This document shows positions 12,901 through 21,135 of a stretch of DNA of 64,000 nucleotides, in pieces. A program made the translations under genes and the position numbers. Origin of the DNA: Lytechinus variegatus (lineage: Eukaryota > Echinodermata > Echinoidea > Temnopleuroida > Toxopneustidae); NCBI RefSeq assembly GCF_018143015.1, contig NC_054744.1:1819059-1883058 (forward strand), in the 5' to 3' direction. The stretch's first letter is position 1; each line of letters begins with the position of its first letter. The notes under the pieces are model-generated. The model saw only the letters and a list, made by a program, of their open reading frames with translations, did not search any database and had not been told where the DNA came from.

Positions 12901-15900
12901 GATTCTTTTGTGGGTACCCCCCCCCCCCCGGCCAGTCAATATCATCCAATAAATTCAGCCAAACCTCCATTCATCCAACTAGCATGATTCATTTCAACTT
13001 CCATATTATAAAACGCATAGTCACATAGTTATATTTGCTAAACAAGTAATAATTTGTAAACACATTAAAATGGGTTGAATTTAATACAAGTTACCGTATG
13101 ACACAAGAAAATTTTATGTTTTTTTTATCATGAAATTGTACCCTTTTTTTGTAAGCTTTCATTTCATGGCTTCAAGCCTCATCAGACCTTCACCTAAGGG
13201 GGTGTAGTGATATAGTAAAAAAACAAATAAAAACAACCTTCGGGTTAATAGTGTTTTAATTCTACCTATAAATTAATATATTTTTTGCCTTGAATAATCT
13301 TGTCTTGTGTCTTGATTTGTCCTGCTTTGTTTTCTGTACTGTCAGCATATGAAAACCATGTGTACTTAATAGCCAACTTTATCAAGATATGTGGAAAATT
13401 TCTGACTCCATGAGCTTGCAAGGGTCTATTTAATTTGTGAGAAAAGAAGCAATATTTATTGTTGCCTCTCTTAATATCATTGTTGACGCTAAAATGTAAT
13501 GCTGTTCCCTCTTCCCAAACTAAGTGAATACATTTCATTGTGGATGAAGAATAAACATTCAAACTCTTTGGCAAAAAGTTAATCTAAAATTTAAAATCAT
13601 CATCATCAATGCTAAAACCTGTGCTTATGTACTTAATCTATTTAACAAAACAGGAGATATTAACATTTGTTTTGGCATGACTTTAATGAATTTATACCGG
13701 TTTTTATACAGAGCTAAACCATTTTGGGGCCCTAACATATGAGTATAAAATGAATAATAGGGTAGTTTTGTCATATATAGCACATAGTTAATAAAAATGC
13801 ATACAGCATTTTTCATTTACTTTAATAGATAAAATAGCACTGTTAGGCATAGGTGCTGCAACCAAGGGTCATATCCCAGATTAAGAATACTTTTTGAATC
13901 ACTATTTCCTCATATTCGATCAGACAGGGCTCGACATTAGCAGTGGCCTGGAGCAACCTAAATTGAGAGTTGGGCCATCAACTTTCTGTAAAAGCTCTCA
14001 CTTGGTGGCCCGGTCGGGCTACCAAGAGTTTGATAAATTGTAATGTTTTCTATTTTTTTAGGGCCACCAAATTTGCTTTGCTGGCTACCAAATATATGAA
14101 ATTGATGATTTTGGTGAACTAATCGAGCCACCAAGAAAATAAGTTAGTGTGGAGCTTTGGATCAGATATTTACCAAATGGCCAGACTCCTAAAATAAAAG
14201 CACCTTCACAGGACTAAACTGACACCCTATATCCCTTTCATACTCACCCTTGCAAGTAGAAATAGTTTTGAATCCGGGCCAGATCCTGTCTGGATCTCTG
14301 ACAGGAAAAGTGTATTGCTATGGATCCTGTAATGTGCAAAGAAAATAAAAAAATATCAAGATTCATATCAGAATGAATCTGAAGAAAATTGAAAATCAGC
14401 TTTCTCTTGTTCATTCACCTGATAATTTCCCTAATGACTGGGTTTGGAAAATAAAGACTAGTATTTGGCGAGAGCTACCACTATTCACTACCACTATTCA
14501 GACTTTTTTTTTATTCTAATACTCAGGGGATCTTTCAAAGAGATGAAAGTCTTGACTAGAATTGCACTTAAATTCCAAGTTGTGTGTGGTATACACATGT
14601 ACAATGTATAAAGCATGCTCTGGAGTTTAATATTTTTTCATGGCTCAGAGATATTCCAAGAATTATGGGCTATTGCACAAATTGAAGATGAGCGCAATAC
14701 TGCTCTAACGTGCGTAATATTTTTTGTATTCTATGATAATGCCCTCTTATAGAGTTATAACCTAAAAAAAGTGATTGAATAAATCACATATATGTCACTT
14801 ATTATTAACATACTGAGGTTTTTTACCCGACTGCTAAGAAAGCATGAATGCCTGTGAGCAAGCAACCAGGGGCCGAACGGCTTAAGGTCCTCTCTGAGGG
14901 ACCTGGTAATGAGGATAAATGCCTTACCAAAGGGCACTAGCGCACCACTTGGGAATCGAACCCGGGTCACCGGAATCCGAAACCCTGCTCTACCGACTGA
15001 GCTATTGCGCCTCCTTATTAGGGATTTCATTTCATATAACATTTGGATCATAGAATGCGACAAAACATAAAAAATAACTCTTTATGAGGGAATTTACTTA
15101 TCATTGTGCCTTGCATAGCATTGTGTACAGTGCACATTGTCGAATTCGCCCTCACTGATCAGTGTTAATAATAGGTGACATATGTAAGGGCACTGCGAGG
15201 TACCAGCATAATTGCATTTTACTTGCCTAACTCAGTTATATTGGCAACTACTGTAAGTCTTTATTCAAACAAATATTAATGAATGAATATTTCCTTAGTT
15301 AATACTATCAACACTGCCATGTAAAATTTCTTTAAGGTATACCTGTAAAAGGGAATATAACGTTGATCCTTACCTGAGCAGAGGACTTTTAGCAATCACA
15401 CAGGCCCCTTTCACATCCATCTGTACGTATGTCCAGTTCTATGGCAACATCAAAACACACAGGCACAGTTTAATCTGGTCAAAAAGGAACGTTCAGTAAT
15501 AGATTAATTTACTATTCTCATGGAAATGCACTTTAAAATGGAATTACATGTGTAGTACAAGTGCTCTTCTTAGTGGAGATTACCAGAAAGGAATGCCCCA
15601 CCTGTTTCAGTACAATTTTTTAGGCCCACTGGTACTTGATCCCAAACCCAATGTCTGCAAGACCAAAACAATGAGTCAAAACCAAACAATTTCAAGACTT
15701 TCAAGAAAATATCATACATGTATAAGACATGTAGTAAACCACAACAAAGGTTACACTCTCCACCTCACAAACACTGAGCGACTAAAACAGTCATTTCTTG
15801 TGAGTACCTCCTTGGCTTGGAACCATCTCCCACCCGAGGTAGTGAACAGCACATCACTAGAGGTGTTCACGTCAAAGATTGAAAAGAGCCACCGGCGATA

Positions 15901-17615
15901 TGACTAGGTATCAGCTGGATGGTAGCAAATGATGCATTTTTTTATACATATTTCCACACCCATCTGAGCATCCTCACGACTAGCACAAACTCAGACCAAT
16001 CTGATAAAGATTGCTGCAAGAGGTACATGTATGGGTCCCCCCCTTTGAGAGGCACAATTAAAATTTGTAAATTTGTTAAGTAAAAATGCCATGATTTATA
16101 ACAGAAGTGTGCCCCCCTTTGAAAGTGAAAACCTTTTCTTTTTCTTTTCAAATTTTTCCTCGGGGAAAATGTGCCCCCCCTTTCGGAAAATCCTAGATCC
16201 GCTGTTGCACTGGACTACGTCTTGTTTCACTGGCTCCTCGATGGGAGGAGAGATTTTAAAAAGTGCAAGAGAAATTTAAAAAGGGGAAAAAAAGGTTTAA
16301 AAACTCCTTTAAAAAACTTGGATTTCAGCTGTCTAGATTCAGACATTATATCCACAGTTGTTCAATGCAAATACTCATCAACTGTTGGGCTCAAATTTGT
16401 GAGTTAGCATTATCAATGCCAATATAGTTGTCGCAAATGCACATTCAACAGGTGTCAGAAGCCTTTTCAAACTCCCTTTTCCTAGCCAGTGGAAGAGCCT
16501 AGATATGACTGTGTAATTCTTGTTCTCTCCTTAATTTGTTTATGAATAGACCAAACCTTACTGCTAGAGTAGGCAACCCCTCACTGTGTTTGATAGCGAT
16601 TGTGTGTGTGTGCAATGCATAGGGCCATGCAAGCAACTGTTCAGCAGACTGCAGATTTATAAGCATAGGGTACAGTATAACAGTAGCATCTTGTAGCAGC
16701 TCCTTGGCTGGTAAAGCCAGAAATTTGGTGCCACAAAATGTGGAGTGGCATGTCAGCCAGCAGTGGTTGGTACACTGGTTTGAGTTCAAGGTCAACACTG
16801 TAATTTGATGTGTCATTTTGCTATGTATTTAAGGAAAACTTTAACTATATTTAGAAAAAGAGATGTTAATTTGTATTACAATTGAATATGATCTCATTCT
16901 TGAAGACTGTGCTATTTGAAGATCAAGTTGAAGATATTATATGCAATCAACACTTAATATTAAACAATTTATTATACATTTGCATATCTTACTTACGTCA
17001 TGAAGTGATTGTTTTAGAAAATGACTTAATATTCCAATATTTAAAAGATGAGGTTTTTCATCATTTGTGAAGACAATTAGTCCACTTATTACAAATGTTG
17101 AAATGTTTTGTTTAAAAACTTATTAAGTGAGATAACTGTTGATTTTATACAACATTTTATTAGCTTAATGTTTCACTTGTTCAGAGTTAGAACACAACTA
17201 TTAGGTACTCAAAAACAAGTAGGCCTATATAGAAAACTTAATGACCTGTTTTGAAATGTAATCTCTGCATTTACTTTATTATAAAATATTTGATATAGAA
17301 GAAATTACATGAACAGTAGGCTATTAATCCTTGCGTATTCTCTTCAAGACAGCCATTTCTTGATGGTTCATCTATGTTTCCTGATGTTTAACTACGTTTC
17401 TTGATGTTTTCCCCCGTTTCTCCACGTTTGTCAACATTTATCTACGTTCTACGTCTTGTGATATTTTTACGGCTTCTACGTTTCACACTCTACAACTTGC
17501 TCTAATCCCCACAGGAAAGTCCAGAGTCCCTGGTTACCTGGTCTCTTGGTTTGGCCAGTTCATCGCATTTGTGAACTGATCTCCACATTGTTGTCCTTTG
17601 GTTGGCACTGCTCAT
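763..17615 (-). CDS. CTC1: CTC1 gene model, 17 exons, partial at both ends
   Basis: Probable orthologue of CTC1, the multi-OB-fold large subunit of CST, which binds single-stranded DNA at telomeres and stalled forks and recruits DNA polymerase alpha-primase. Exons in coding order: 17615-17538, 15438-15374, 14326-14248, 12665-12579, 11500-11396, 10847-10786, 9242-9044, 8038-7905, 7531-7372, 5875-5738, 4194-4096, 4046-3773, 3385-3060, 2649-2554, 2037-1964, 1474-1412, ~909-763. All junctions are GT-AG and codon phase is preserved, giving about 728 codons. Blocks resembling vertebrate CTC1 occur in the right order: LGIYELSSNARLYLTYQ, RRLFLLDSTGSIPC followed by LLRIEDFIVIQEKR, AIRWYHFLREGQIYKM, and ILGLVPGATVTI. 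Human CTC1 has about 1,217 residues, so N-terminal (roughly 200) and C-terminal (roughly 250) parts are missing. Exons were joined by eye; the family call rests on recalled similarity. Confidence 0.82.
1412..1474 (-). CDS. CTC1: CTC1 exon (QCHVLSSVSGLITRVTS...)
   Basis: A 63-nt exon: acceptor ttgtag, donor CAA|gtagat. The phase inherited from the previous exon gives QCHVLSSVSGLITRVTSLEG, a typical OB-fold entry strand. It ends with two spare bases (AA). Confidence 0.75.
1964..2037 (-). CDS. CTC1: CTC1 exon (DTTSQIDCKAEDKSDSG...)
   Basis: A 74-nt exon: acceptor ttatacag, donor AAAG|gtctgt. It encodes a short acidic, serine-rich segment (CKAEDKSDSGQMSKGK) and ends with two spare bases completed as arginine by the next exon. 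It is supported mainly by phase and splice sites. Confidence 0.7.
2554..2649 (-). CDS. CTC1: CTC1 exon (THVVPSIMKLAKKGRTQ...)
   Basis: A 96-nt, 32-codon phase 0/0 exon: acceptor tctttag, donor CAG|gtgagt (strong). It reads THVVPSIMKLAKK..PVYIITSFSQLQVLQ. Confidence 0.78.
3060..3385 (-). CDS. CTC1: CTC1 large exon (FYCDIFILDSYQ...AIRWYHFLREGQIYKM)
   Basis: A 326-nt exon, the longest found: acceptor ttaaacag, donor CAG|gttata. It contains FYCDIFILDSYQ, then RPALLCFQDDAIRWYHFLREGQIYKM, which parallels the vertebrate CTC1 'F-x-x-x-x-V-R-W-F-x-F-L-x-P-G-x-x-Y-R-L' block. Only one frame is open along its length. Confidence 0.86.
3773..4046 (-). CDS. CTC1: CTC1 exon (PCLNHLLRIEDFIVIQEKR...)
   Basis: A 274-nt exon: acceptor ttccccag, donor CAG|gtctgt. 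It completes the OB fold (LLRIEDFIVIQEKR, matching 'L-V-R-x-x-x-F-x-L-I-V-E-R' of the family). An acidic linker (ESEMDVDGGESIDR), the strand VKVYVMFDPRYAVCL and a basic serine-rich loop (RTRKRSSSSKS) follow. Confidence 0.8.
4047..4095 (-). other. 49-nt putative intron in CTC1
   Basis: On the minus strand the segment begins gtgggggaag and ends tttccccag after a pyrimidine-rich run (ctcttgctttccccag). Its length is not a multiple of three. Removing it joins the OB strand SIPCTLINSLP to PCLNHLLRIEDFIVI in one frame. A one-base error in the G run is the alternative, but the frame reached without splicing loses the family pattern and soon stops. Confidence 0.6.
4096..4194 (-). CDS. CTC1: CTC1 exon (VLVAKLCCERTDRRLFLLD...)
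   Basis: A 99-nt, 33-codon exon: acceptor ctttcag, donor CCT|gtgggg. It carries the OB-fold signature RRLFLLDSTGSIPCTL, equivalent to the vertebrate 'L-L-R-D-x-S-G-S-L-P-C' block. A different frame is open across the whole region (SWLLNYAVKEQ...), but it lacks any family resemblance and breaks phase with the upstream exon. Confidence 0.82.
4264..4640 (+). pseudogene. LINE ORF1-protein fragment in a CTC1 intron
   Basis: In shifting plus-strand frames the segment encodes a coiled-coil tail, then DGKEQYSRRNYL, like the 'LEQYSRRNNLR' motif of LINE ORF1 proteins. MVIIDLVKVKMGIEQDQTNI, NCSH and PIIQPHFKYCDV follow, like the 'D-I-x-R-S-H-R-x-G ... R-P-I-I-V-K-F' region. Frames break twice, so it is dead. 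Its antisense strand has a 114-codon open frame (4446-4790) that could be mistaken for a CTC1 exon. Confidence 0.7.
5280..5543. mobile_element. MITE with about 65-bp terminal inverted repeats (GGGCCC ends)
   Basis: The left end GGGCCCCATCTAACAAAG..CGATCAACTACAACTATGG is mirrored at the right by CCATATAGTTGAGGTTGATCG..CTTTGTATGACCGGGCCC. No coding capacity. Lies in a CTC1 intron. Confidence 0.7.
5555..5717. mobile_element. Short inverted-repeat element next to a CTC1 splice donor
   Basis: GGGCCTCATAACACAAAGATTT at the left pairs with AAACCTTTGTGTGTATGGGGCCC at the right. It ends about 20 bp before the minus-strand donor of the exon at 5738-5875. Confidence 0.55.
5738..5875 (-). CDS. CTC1: CTC1 exon (TVSCTLPTSSELVSSFD...)
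   Basis: A 138-nt, 46-codon phase 0/0 exon: acceptor ttatcag, donor ATG|gtaaga. It ends SNRLVPM, which continues as VLVAKLCC in the next exon. The donor lies only about 20 bp from the inverted-repeat element at 5555-5717, so a mobile element sits almost against the splice site. Confidence 0.78.
5890..7020. other. CTC1 intron without recognised genes
   Basis: AT-rich intron. The phrase gctcaaaagtttgtaaacccc (near 6145) resembles a Tc1-like terminal repeat, but a matching partner was not found. Short ORFs show no coding features. Confidence 0.5.
7025..7330. repeat. Interspersed repeat, copy 1 (gggaag..aatgtcaa..gtgtttaa family)
   Basis: Shares the ordered phrases 'gggaagc..t.aatgtcaa.aa.tgtgttta', 'ggctttcc/ggctatccata' and 'accatagttt/accatggttt' with 10285-10565. 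Both are probably decayed nonautonomous DNA elements. Confidence 0.45.
7372..7531 (-). CDS. CTC1: CTC1 exon (LKEVLPVLIQLLTIKLTS...)
   Basis: A 160-nt exon: acceptor ttttttcag, donor AAG|gttta. It encodes leucine-rich LKEVLPVLIQLL followed by a charged linker (IIKERKRNPYEDFLSHDASC). It ends in phase 0 and joins to TVSCTLPTSSEL. Confidence 0.82.
7905..8038 (-). CDS. CTC1: CTC1 exon (EKSTNIQRVLLPLCGKLF...)
   Basis: A 134-nt exon: acceptor ctttcag, donor CAA|gtaagt (strong). It encodes a helical stretch VLLPLCGKLFPSLTILEWL followed by PILLQKLVPHVIK, and ends with two spare bases that the next exon completes. Confidence 0.82.
8040..9040. other. CTC1 intron, nothing recognised
   Basis: No open frame with coding features and no clear inverted or tandem repeat seen. 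Confidence 0.4.
9044..9242 (-). CDS. CTC1: CTC1 exon (LYLTYQYDGKSHLPSIPIG...)
   Basis: A 199-nt exon: acceptor tttacag, donor AAG|gtaaat. It encodes an OB-fold region with LYLTYQ, IPIGSKVTIHNAHKL and ESIVCCMRTSIHI, followed by a lysine-rich helix (EEKSKEKLKK). The 'PIG/PG..V.L.N.H.L' strand-turn-strand pattern is typical of CTC1 central OB folds. The minus strand here contains GGGTCAAAGGTCA, a near DR1 element, probably by chance. Confidence 0.86.
10285..10565. repeat. Interspersed repeat, copy 2 of the 7.0-kb family
   Basis: Decayed copy of the element at 7025-7330, with the same order of shared phrases; noncoding. The intron from 9243 to 10285 holds nothing else recognised. Confidence 0.45.
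10786..10847 (-). CDS. CTC1: CTC1 exon (GTITRCVDQTLGIYEL...)
   Basis: A 62-nt exon with acceptor cgcacag and donor CAG|gtatgt. GTITRCVDQTLGIYEL matches the vertebrate CTC1 pattern of a G-V-T strand followed by G-L-Y-E-L, and leads directly into LYLTYQ of the next exon. This is one of the most diagnostic blocks in the model. Confidence 0.85.
11396..11500 (-). CDS. CTC1: CTC1 exon (GTDRPRKILLLSAFSKI...)
   Basis: A 105-nt, 35-codon phase 0/0 exon: acceptor ttttttcag, donor GAG|gtaact. It encodes a basic/hydrophobic strand (RPRKILLLSAF) and an acidic linker (KKDEITTETEISTLE) leading into the GTITRC block. Confidence 0.8.
11700..11870. repeat. Partial MITE related to the element at 34940-35503
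   Basis: The phrases gtgacatcatggactcactcatttgca and gaaatgtcataactttcttatttcacat match the right half of the 34.9-kb MITE (gtgatgtcat..cctcatttgca..gccataactttcttattttaca). Ends are not preserved. Confidence 0.5.
11984..12241. mobile_element. 258-bp inverted-repeat element
   Basis: Left end GGGCTTGTGCCATCA pairs with right end TGATGACACAAGCCC (14 of 15). Inside are several repeats of 'cccgaccatttgagaa' and 'tgggtaaactg' type. The antisense ORF (11980-12255) is just a read-through of the element. Confidence 0.55.
12579..12665 (-). CDS. CTC1: CTC1 exon (GDDASAFYNDIHVTSFYD...)
   Basis: An 87-nt, 29-codon phase 0/0 exon with acceptor tactacag and donor AAG|gtatta. It joins LLAR to GDDASAFYNDIHV and then to GTDRPRKILLL without breaking the frame. 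Confidence 0.78.
12670..13920. other. CTC1 intron, nothing recognised
   Basis: AT-rich with short homopolymers (poly-C at about 12919). ORFs at 13266-13574 and 13625-13816 have no family resemblance or splice-phase support. Confidence 0.4.
13926..14158. mobile_element. Small inverted-repeat element (AGGGCTCGACATTAGC end)
   Basis: AGGGCTCGACATTAGC at the left pairs imperfectly (12 of 16) with GTTAGTGTGGAGCTTT at the right. Inside, 'ggcccggtcgggc(t)accaa' and 'ggccaccaaa' phrases are themselves inverted. Noncoding. Confidence 0.45.
14248..14326 (-). CDS. CTC1: CTC1 exon (IHSNTLFLSEIQTGSG...)
   Basis: A 79-nt exon: acceptor cattacag, donor CAAGG|gtgagt. The only open frame reads IHSNTLFLSEIQ..DSKLFLLAR and is the one demanded by the phase of both neighbours. 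The donor is a strong consensus. Confidence 0.78.
14817..15014 (-). repeat. tRNA-derived SINE, copy 1
   Basis: Read on the minus strand it starts GGAGGCGCAATAGC, with an A box TAGCTCAGTCGGTAGAGC and a B box GGGTTCGATTCC. The non-tRNA body contains 'actagtgccctttggtaa' and 'ccaggtcc..gaggaccttaagc'. The body recurs at 46.9 kb, marking a SINE rather than a functional tRNA gene. It lies in CTC1 intron DNA. Confidence 0.8.
15374..15438 (-). CDS. CTC1: CTC1 exon (NWTYVQMDVKGACVIAK...)
   Basis: A 65-nt exon with acceptor gccatag and donor CAG|gtaagg, starting in phase 0 and ending with two spare bases (AG). These combine with the first base of the next exon to encode arginine. The strand pattern TYVQMDVKGACVIAK suits an OB-fold beta strand. 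Confidence 0.75.
15548..15907 (+). pseudogene. LINE reverse-transcriptase C-terminal fragment
   Basis: The open frame ends ERLKQSFLVSTSLAWNHLPP and EVVNSTSLEVFTSKIEK, the typical 'S-F-x-x-R-x-x-x-x-W-N-x-L-P-x-x-V-V' tail of LINE ORF2 proteins. No catalytic region is present, so this is a 5'-truncated, dead copy antisense to CTC1. Confidence 0.65.
15942..17530. other. CTC1 intron; decayed repeats and one unexplained ORF
   Basis: Contains poly-C patches (16030-16200), a 105-codon minus ORF (16499-16816) without recognisable features, and a loose tandem of 'ctacgtttcttgatgttt'-like phrases at about 17350-17470. Confidence 0.35.
17538..17615 (-). CDS. CTC1: CTC1 5'-most supported exon (26 codons, phase 0/0)
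   Basis: The exon follows an acceptor (aataaacag) and ends CAG|gtaacc. It begins with an ATG codon directly after the acceptor and reads MSSANQRTTMWRSVH..LAKPRDQ, joining in phase to NWTYVQMDVKG in the next exon. The ATG could be the start if the acceptor is fortuitous. Because the vertebrate protein has about 200 residues before the aligned region, it is more likely an internal methionine, with upstream exons unrecognised between here and about 21 kb. Confidence 0.65.
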
Positions 17616-17774
17616 CTGTTTATTCGACAAAGAATGATCAATTTAGATATTGATACGTAACGTCTGATACCGAATGAGCGAACCCTTGACTATATTAGAG
17701 GTGGTATACGTATACTTTATTAATGTTATTATAAACAAAACTTAATATTCTTTCCTTGATACTAAAAACTTAAT

Positions 17775-18570
17775 GATAATAAAACTGAATTTTTTGTTGC
17801 GGCCTCTACTTATAACTTGCGCAATCTTCCAAATGTTCAACTTGATGTTGATGGTACACTCATTAGACCATCAGAAAAAATACGAAACCTTGGTGTCATA
17901 TTTGATTCCCGCATGTCAATGTCGTACCATATCTCTCATATCTGTAGCACAGTCACTTTTTATTTGAGGAACATTTCTTGAATCAGAAGGTTTATTGACC
18001 AATCTGCCTGTCACAATGCTGTTCGTTCATTGGTTCTGTCTCGTATTGATTATTGCAATGGGCTCCTTTCTACAATTCCCTCTAATCAATTAGTCCGTGT
18101 TCAACTACTACAAAATTGGGCAGCACAATTAAATCTACAGGTTTCCCGCGATCATCCTTCCCAACCACTCTTTAATTCTCTTCACTGGCTTCCTTTTAAA
18201 CAGAGAATTACGTTCAAATTACTGGTGATTGTCTACAAAACACTGAATAAACAGGCTCCACAGTATTTAAGTAACTGCCTTAATCTATATAGACCAACTA
18301 GAGCTCTTAGATCGGCCAGTGATCACCTTCGCCTCACATATTCATTAACTCGTACATTAGCTGGTGACAGAACTTTTACAGTGTCAGCCTCAAAATCCTG
18401 GAACAACCTGCCACTAATAATTAGACAGTCTCCATCATTAGCAATCTTCAAAAAGTTATTAAAAACTCATCTCTTTAATACTTTGTAGTTTTTAGAATAT
18501 TACATCTTATTCATTGTAAGCGCTTTGGGCCTAATGGGAAAAGCGCAGTACAAATAACAAGTAATAATAA
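17775..18570 (+). pseudogene. CR1/L2-type LINE 3' end with RT C-terminus and tail
   Basis: Three frames in turn encode DGTLIRPSEKIRNLGVIFDS, then LVLSRIDYCNGLLSTIPS, LLQNWAAQLN, LHWLPFKQRITFKLLVIVYK and SASKSWNNLPLIIRQ. These are the standard CR1/L2 RT C-terminal blocks. It ends with a 'taagcgctttgggcctaatgggaaaagcgc' hairpin and (TAA)n, the usual L2-like 3' terminus. Frame breaks near 17.98 kb show it is inactive. Confidence 0.85.
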
Positions 18571-18708
18571 TAATAATTGCTAGGTCACTACAAGTTAGAT
18601 TATTCAAATGATACTAAAGTATAAATTGAATTAAAACAGATTATTTTAGCTTAATTCTTGAGTGGTCAAACGGCCTGATTAGATAAATAAGTCAAGAACA
18701 ATCAAACA

Positions 18709-19601
18709 CATGTGACAGGGGCGGCGAAAAGTATTTTTGTTTGGGGAGGGGGCAAAGCCAAAAAAGGGCACTTACATGTATATGTCAAAATTAGCATTTT
18801 GGTGCAAACAGATATCTTCACCATGAGATTATCATCTGTGTGAAGTAGTTGTATGTTTTGTAGTAATTAAGTTGAAAAAGCCTTTTTGAAGTGATCTATG
18901 ATTGTTAATATACATGTATAAAACAGGGATATGCATATCCCTGTATAAATTTAGGCTTTATTTTTCTGTGAGCGAGCGTAGTGAGCGAGTGGTTTGGAAA
19001 AATTTTCAAATCTTAAGTTGTGAAACTCACTTTTTTGTCAATTATGGCGCTGTTTTGTCAATTACTGTTATGGGCATCCTCGCAAGCGCTAATTGCAAGC
19101 TCAAACTTTAGGACATTTCATTCAATAAGACATAATTTAATTTTCCAACTTTCCGAGCAGTTTTTATCATGAACGAGTTGTGTATCCAACTAAAATTGAA
19201 ATTTTTTATATACTGACCAGAAAAGGGACCTAATAAGGACTTTATTTAGTGAACTTAATAAGTTACATATCTTACCAATCAAATACTACATGCGCAAATT
19301 TCTGATATTCCAACCTGAAAACTGGACATTCTAACGTTAAGCACTTTTTGTAACCAAGAACAAAATGAGTACCTTAAACAAATAATTGAGGCAAGCATGA
19401 ACCAAAAATTTTGTGATTTTCTAACCTAAAATCAAAAGTAAAATATATTAGAATATGTTTTACACCAAAAAGGGCAGGCCTAAAAGTTAGACCCTATTTG
19501 AAAAGGGCACCTTTCATTTTGAAAAAAAGTCATTTTCATTTTGATTTTTTTTGGCAATGCCCCCCCCCAGGGCCCACTTCCACCACCACCCCTGCCATGT
19601 G
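18709..19601. mobile_element. Inverted-repeat element with poly-G/poly-C ends
   Basis: CATGTGACAGGGGCGG at the left is mirrored by CCACCCCTGCCATGTG at the right. The interior repeats 'aaaagggcac' phrases near both ends and has the 'gagcgagcgtagtgagcgag' run. Noncoding and decayed. Confidence 0.5.
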
Positions 19602-20810
19602 AAAATGGGTGATTTCAAGTTTGGTGTTGTTATTTATGTTAATTGTTACTGTTAATACTAGTGTAAATTTTACACTTGAGATGTCAATAATGTAAACTGG
19701 ATCATTTTTACAAACTCAGAATAGATTCTGGAGCTAGGGGAAGCAATCCAGATTCCAACACCGACATCAATGCCAGACTTAAAATCATCCAAGGCAATGG
19801 GCGAGAGAAGACAGAGAAGTACGAAGTCGGAGCAATAGTATAGGCAAGTATTGTATTACCGGACACTATCATATTTCCGGACGCGCATATTACTGTGTAC
19901 GAAATCAATTTCGTTCCGTAAGACTTCCACAGATCAATTCAAAGAACAAGATTGCAAAAACAAGGCGAAAAAATCCAACTTTTACCTTATTTTTCTCTAA
20001 AATGACAGAAAACGCTTAAAATATCATATAACATAGTTTTGCATTAACAATTGATCCCAATTGATCTATTTTCTGATGGAAATACGGGCCTAATTATTTG
20101 CCGAATTTCAATCTCGTCCGCTCCATCGCTCAGATCGTCGACGGCTAGTTCTCAAGGTACTCGGTAGCCCGGCCGTGCGCGAGGTTTACCGTGATAGTGA
20201 GCCATTGACGATCGACAGCGCATCGATAGAACTTGATGACTGAGGGTCACGATATGAACGAGCATTAATACTGGAAAGTGCCATATCGAACGCGCGATAA
20301 AAAATGAAATTGGTTAGCAAACACAAATTTATTACAAAGATCTGTTCAGAATCGATATAAGAAAGCAAACAAAAACTTATAATTTACTCATGATATGATA
20401 TATCATGAAAAAATCACACGCAATTCTTTCTTACATCAATATAATCAAGAATATTTTTACCCATCCAGCGCGCGTCCAGAATTATAATATGATGTAATTT
20501 GTCACGCACAAAAATAATTGCTTTTCGCGAAGGGAATGCGGCAAATGCGATGCAAAGAAAACGGTTGGAAAATATAAAATAATTTCGTCATATTTTCAGA
20601 ATATTTGGAATAGCAAGTGATAATTTTTCTTGATTGAATTTCCTCTAGTTGTCATTTTTAAAGCACTGAAATAAAGGTGTCCGGCAAATAGGATACACTG
20701 CCATATAGATCTAGTGTTTATATTATTATTATAGTCTAGAGCTAGATGGTGAAAACCTGGCCCACATGGAATTGAAGACGTGGGACTAGGCCCACAATAC
20801 AATTATACAT
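19602..20810. other. Unassigned stretch with CpG-containing DNA
   Basis: Holds ORFs 19708-19908 and 20186-20368 (minus) without family resemblance. Upstream exons of CTC1 are expected in or near this stretch, but none can be placed in phase. Confidence 0.3.
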
Positions 20811-20812
20811 AC

Positions 20813-20940
20813 CGAATAATTCGGCAATTCGCTTGGCTGTAATATTTTCGGTTAGTTGAGCTATCAATCTTATTTCAGATGAAAACGGCAGTTCCCCTAA
20901 CAGTAACACTGTAAAAGTCACTTCTTGATCCGGCTCAAGT
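20813..20940 (-). CDS. Possible upstream coding exon of CTC1 or unrelated gene
   Basis: An open frame on the minus strand (EVTFTVLLLGELPFSSEIRL...TAKRIAELF) has an AG just upstream (aatatag) and a good donor (TCG|gtatgt). The strand-like VTFTVLLLGEL could belong to an N-terminal OB fold. It ends in phase 1 whereas the 17.6-kb exon starts in phase 0, so at least one unseen exon would be needed. The DNA just upstream (20940-21110) is richer in CpG, as expected near a promoter. Confidence 0.3.
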
Positions 20941-21135
20941 CTATATTGAGGTCATTTAACATTAGAACTTGATGAGTCTCTTGTCAGTCTTGATGCCATT
21001 TCCCTGTTCTCACTCGATTGATCGCCCAGCTCCAGGCGCAATATGGACTTGTACTTCAAATTTACCGCGCGCGGATTCGGAGATGCGCGTACAGTACCAC
21101 CGTGTATAATTCTCTTCCAAATGATATAGCCAAGG

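Noticed and set aside
14940..15014. Functional tRNA gene
   Set aside because: A and B boxes are present, but the downstream body is shared with a second copy at 46.9 kb and no acceptor-stem partner is evident; it is a SINE head.
16499..16816. Minus ORF of 105 codons as an extra CTC1 exon
   Set aside because: Possible splice sites (ttaccag, GTAAG|gttt) give phase 1 to 2, incompatible with the phase 0 junction between the 17.6- and 15.4-kb exons; no family resemblance.
19708..19908. Hydrophobic minus ORF as a CTC1 upstream exon
   Set aside because: No donor fits the required phase and the composition does not resemble an OB fold; left unassigned.
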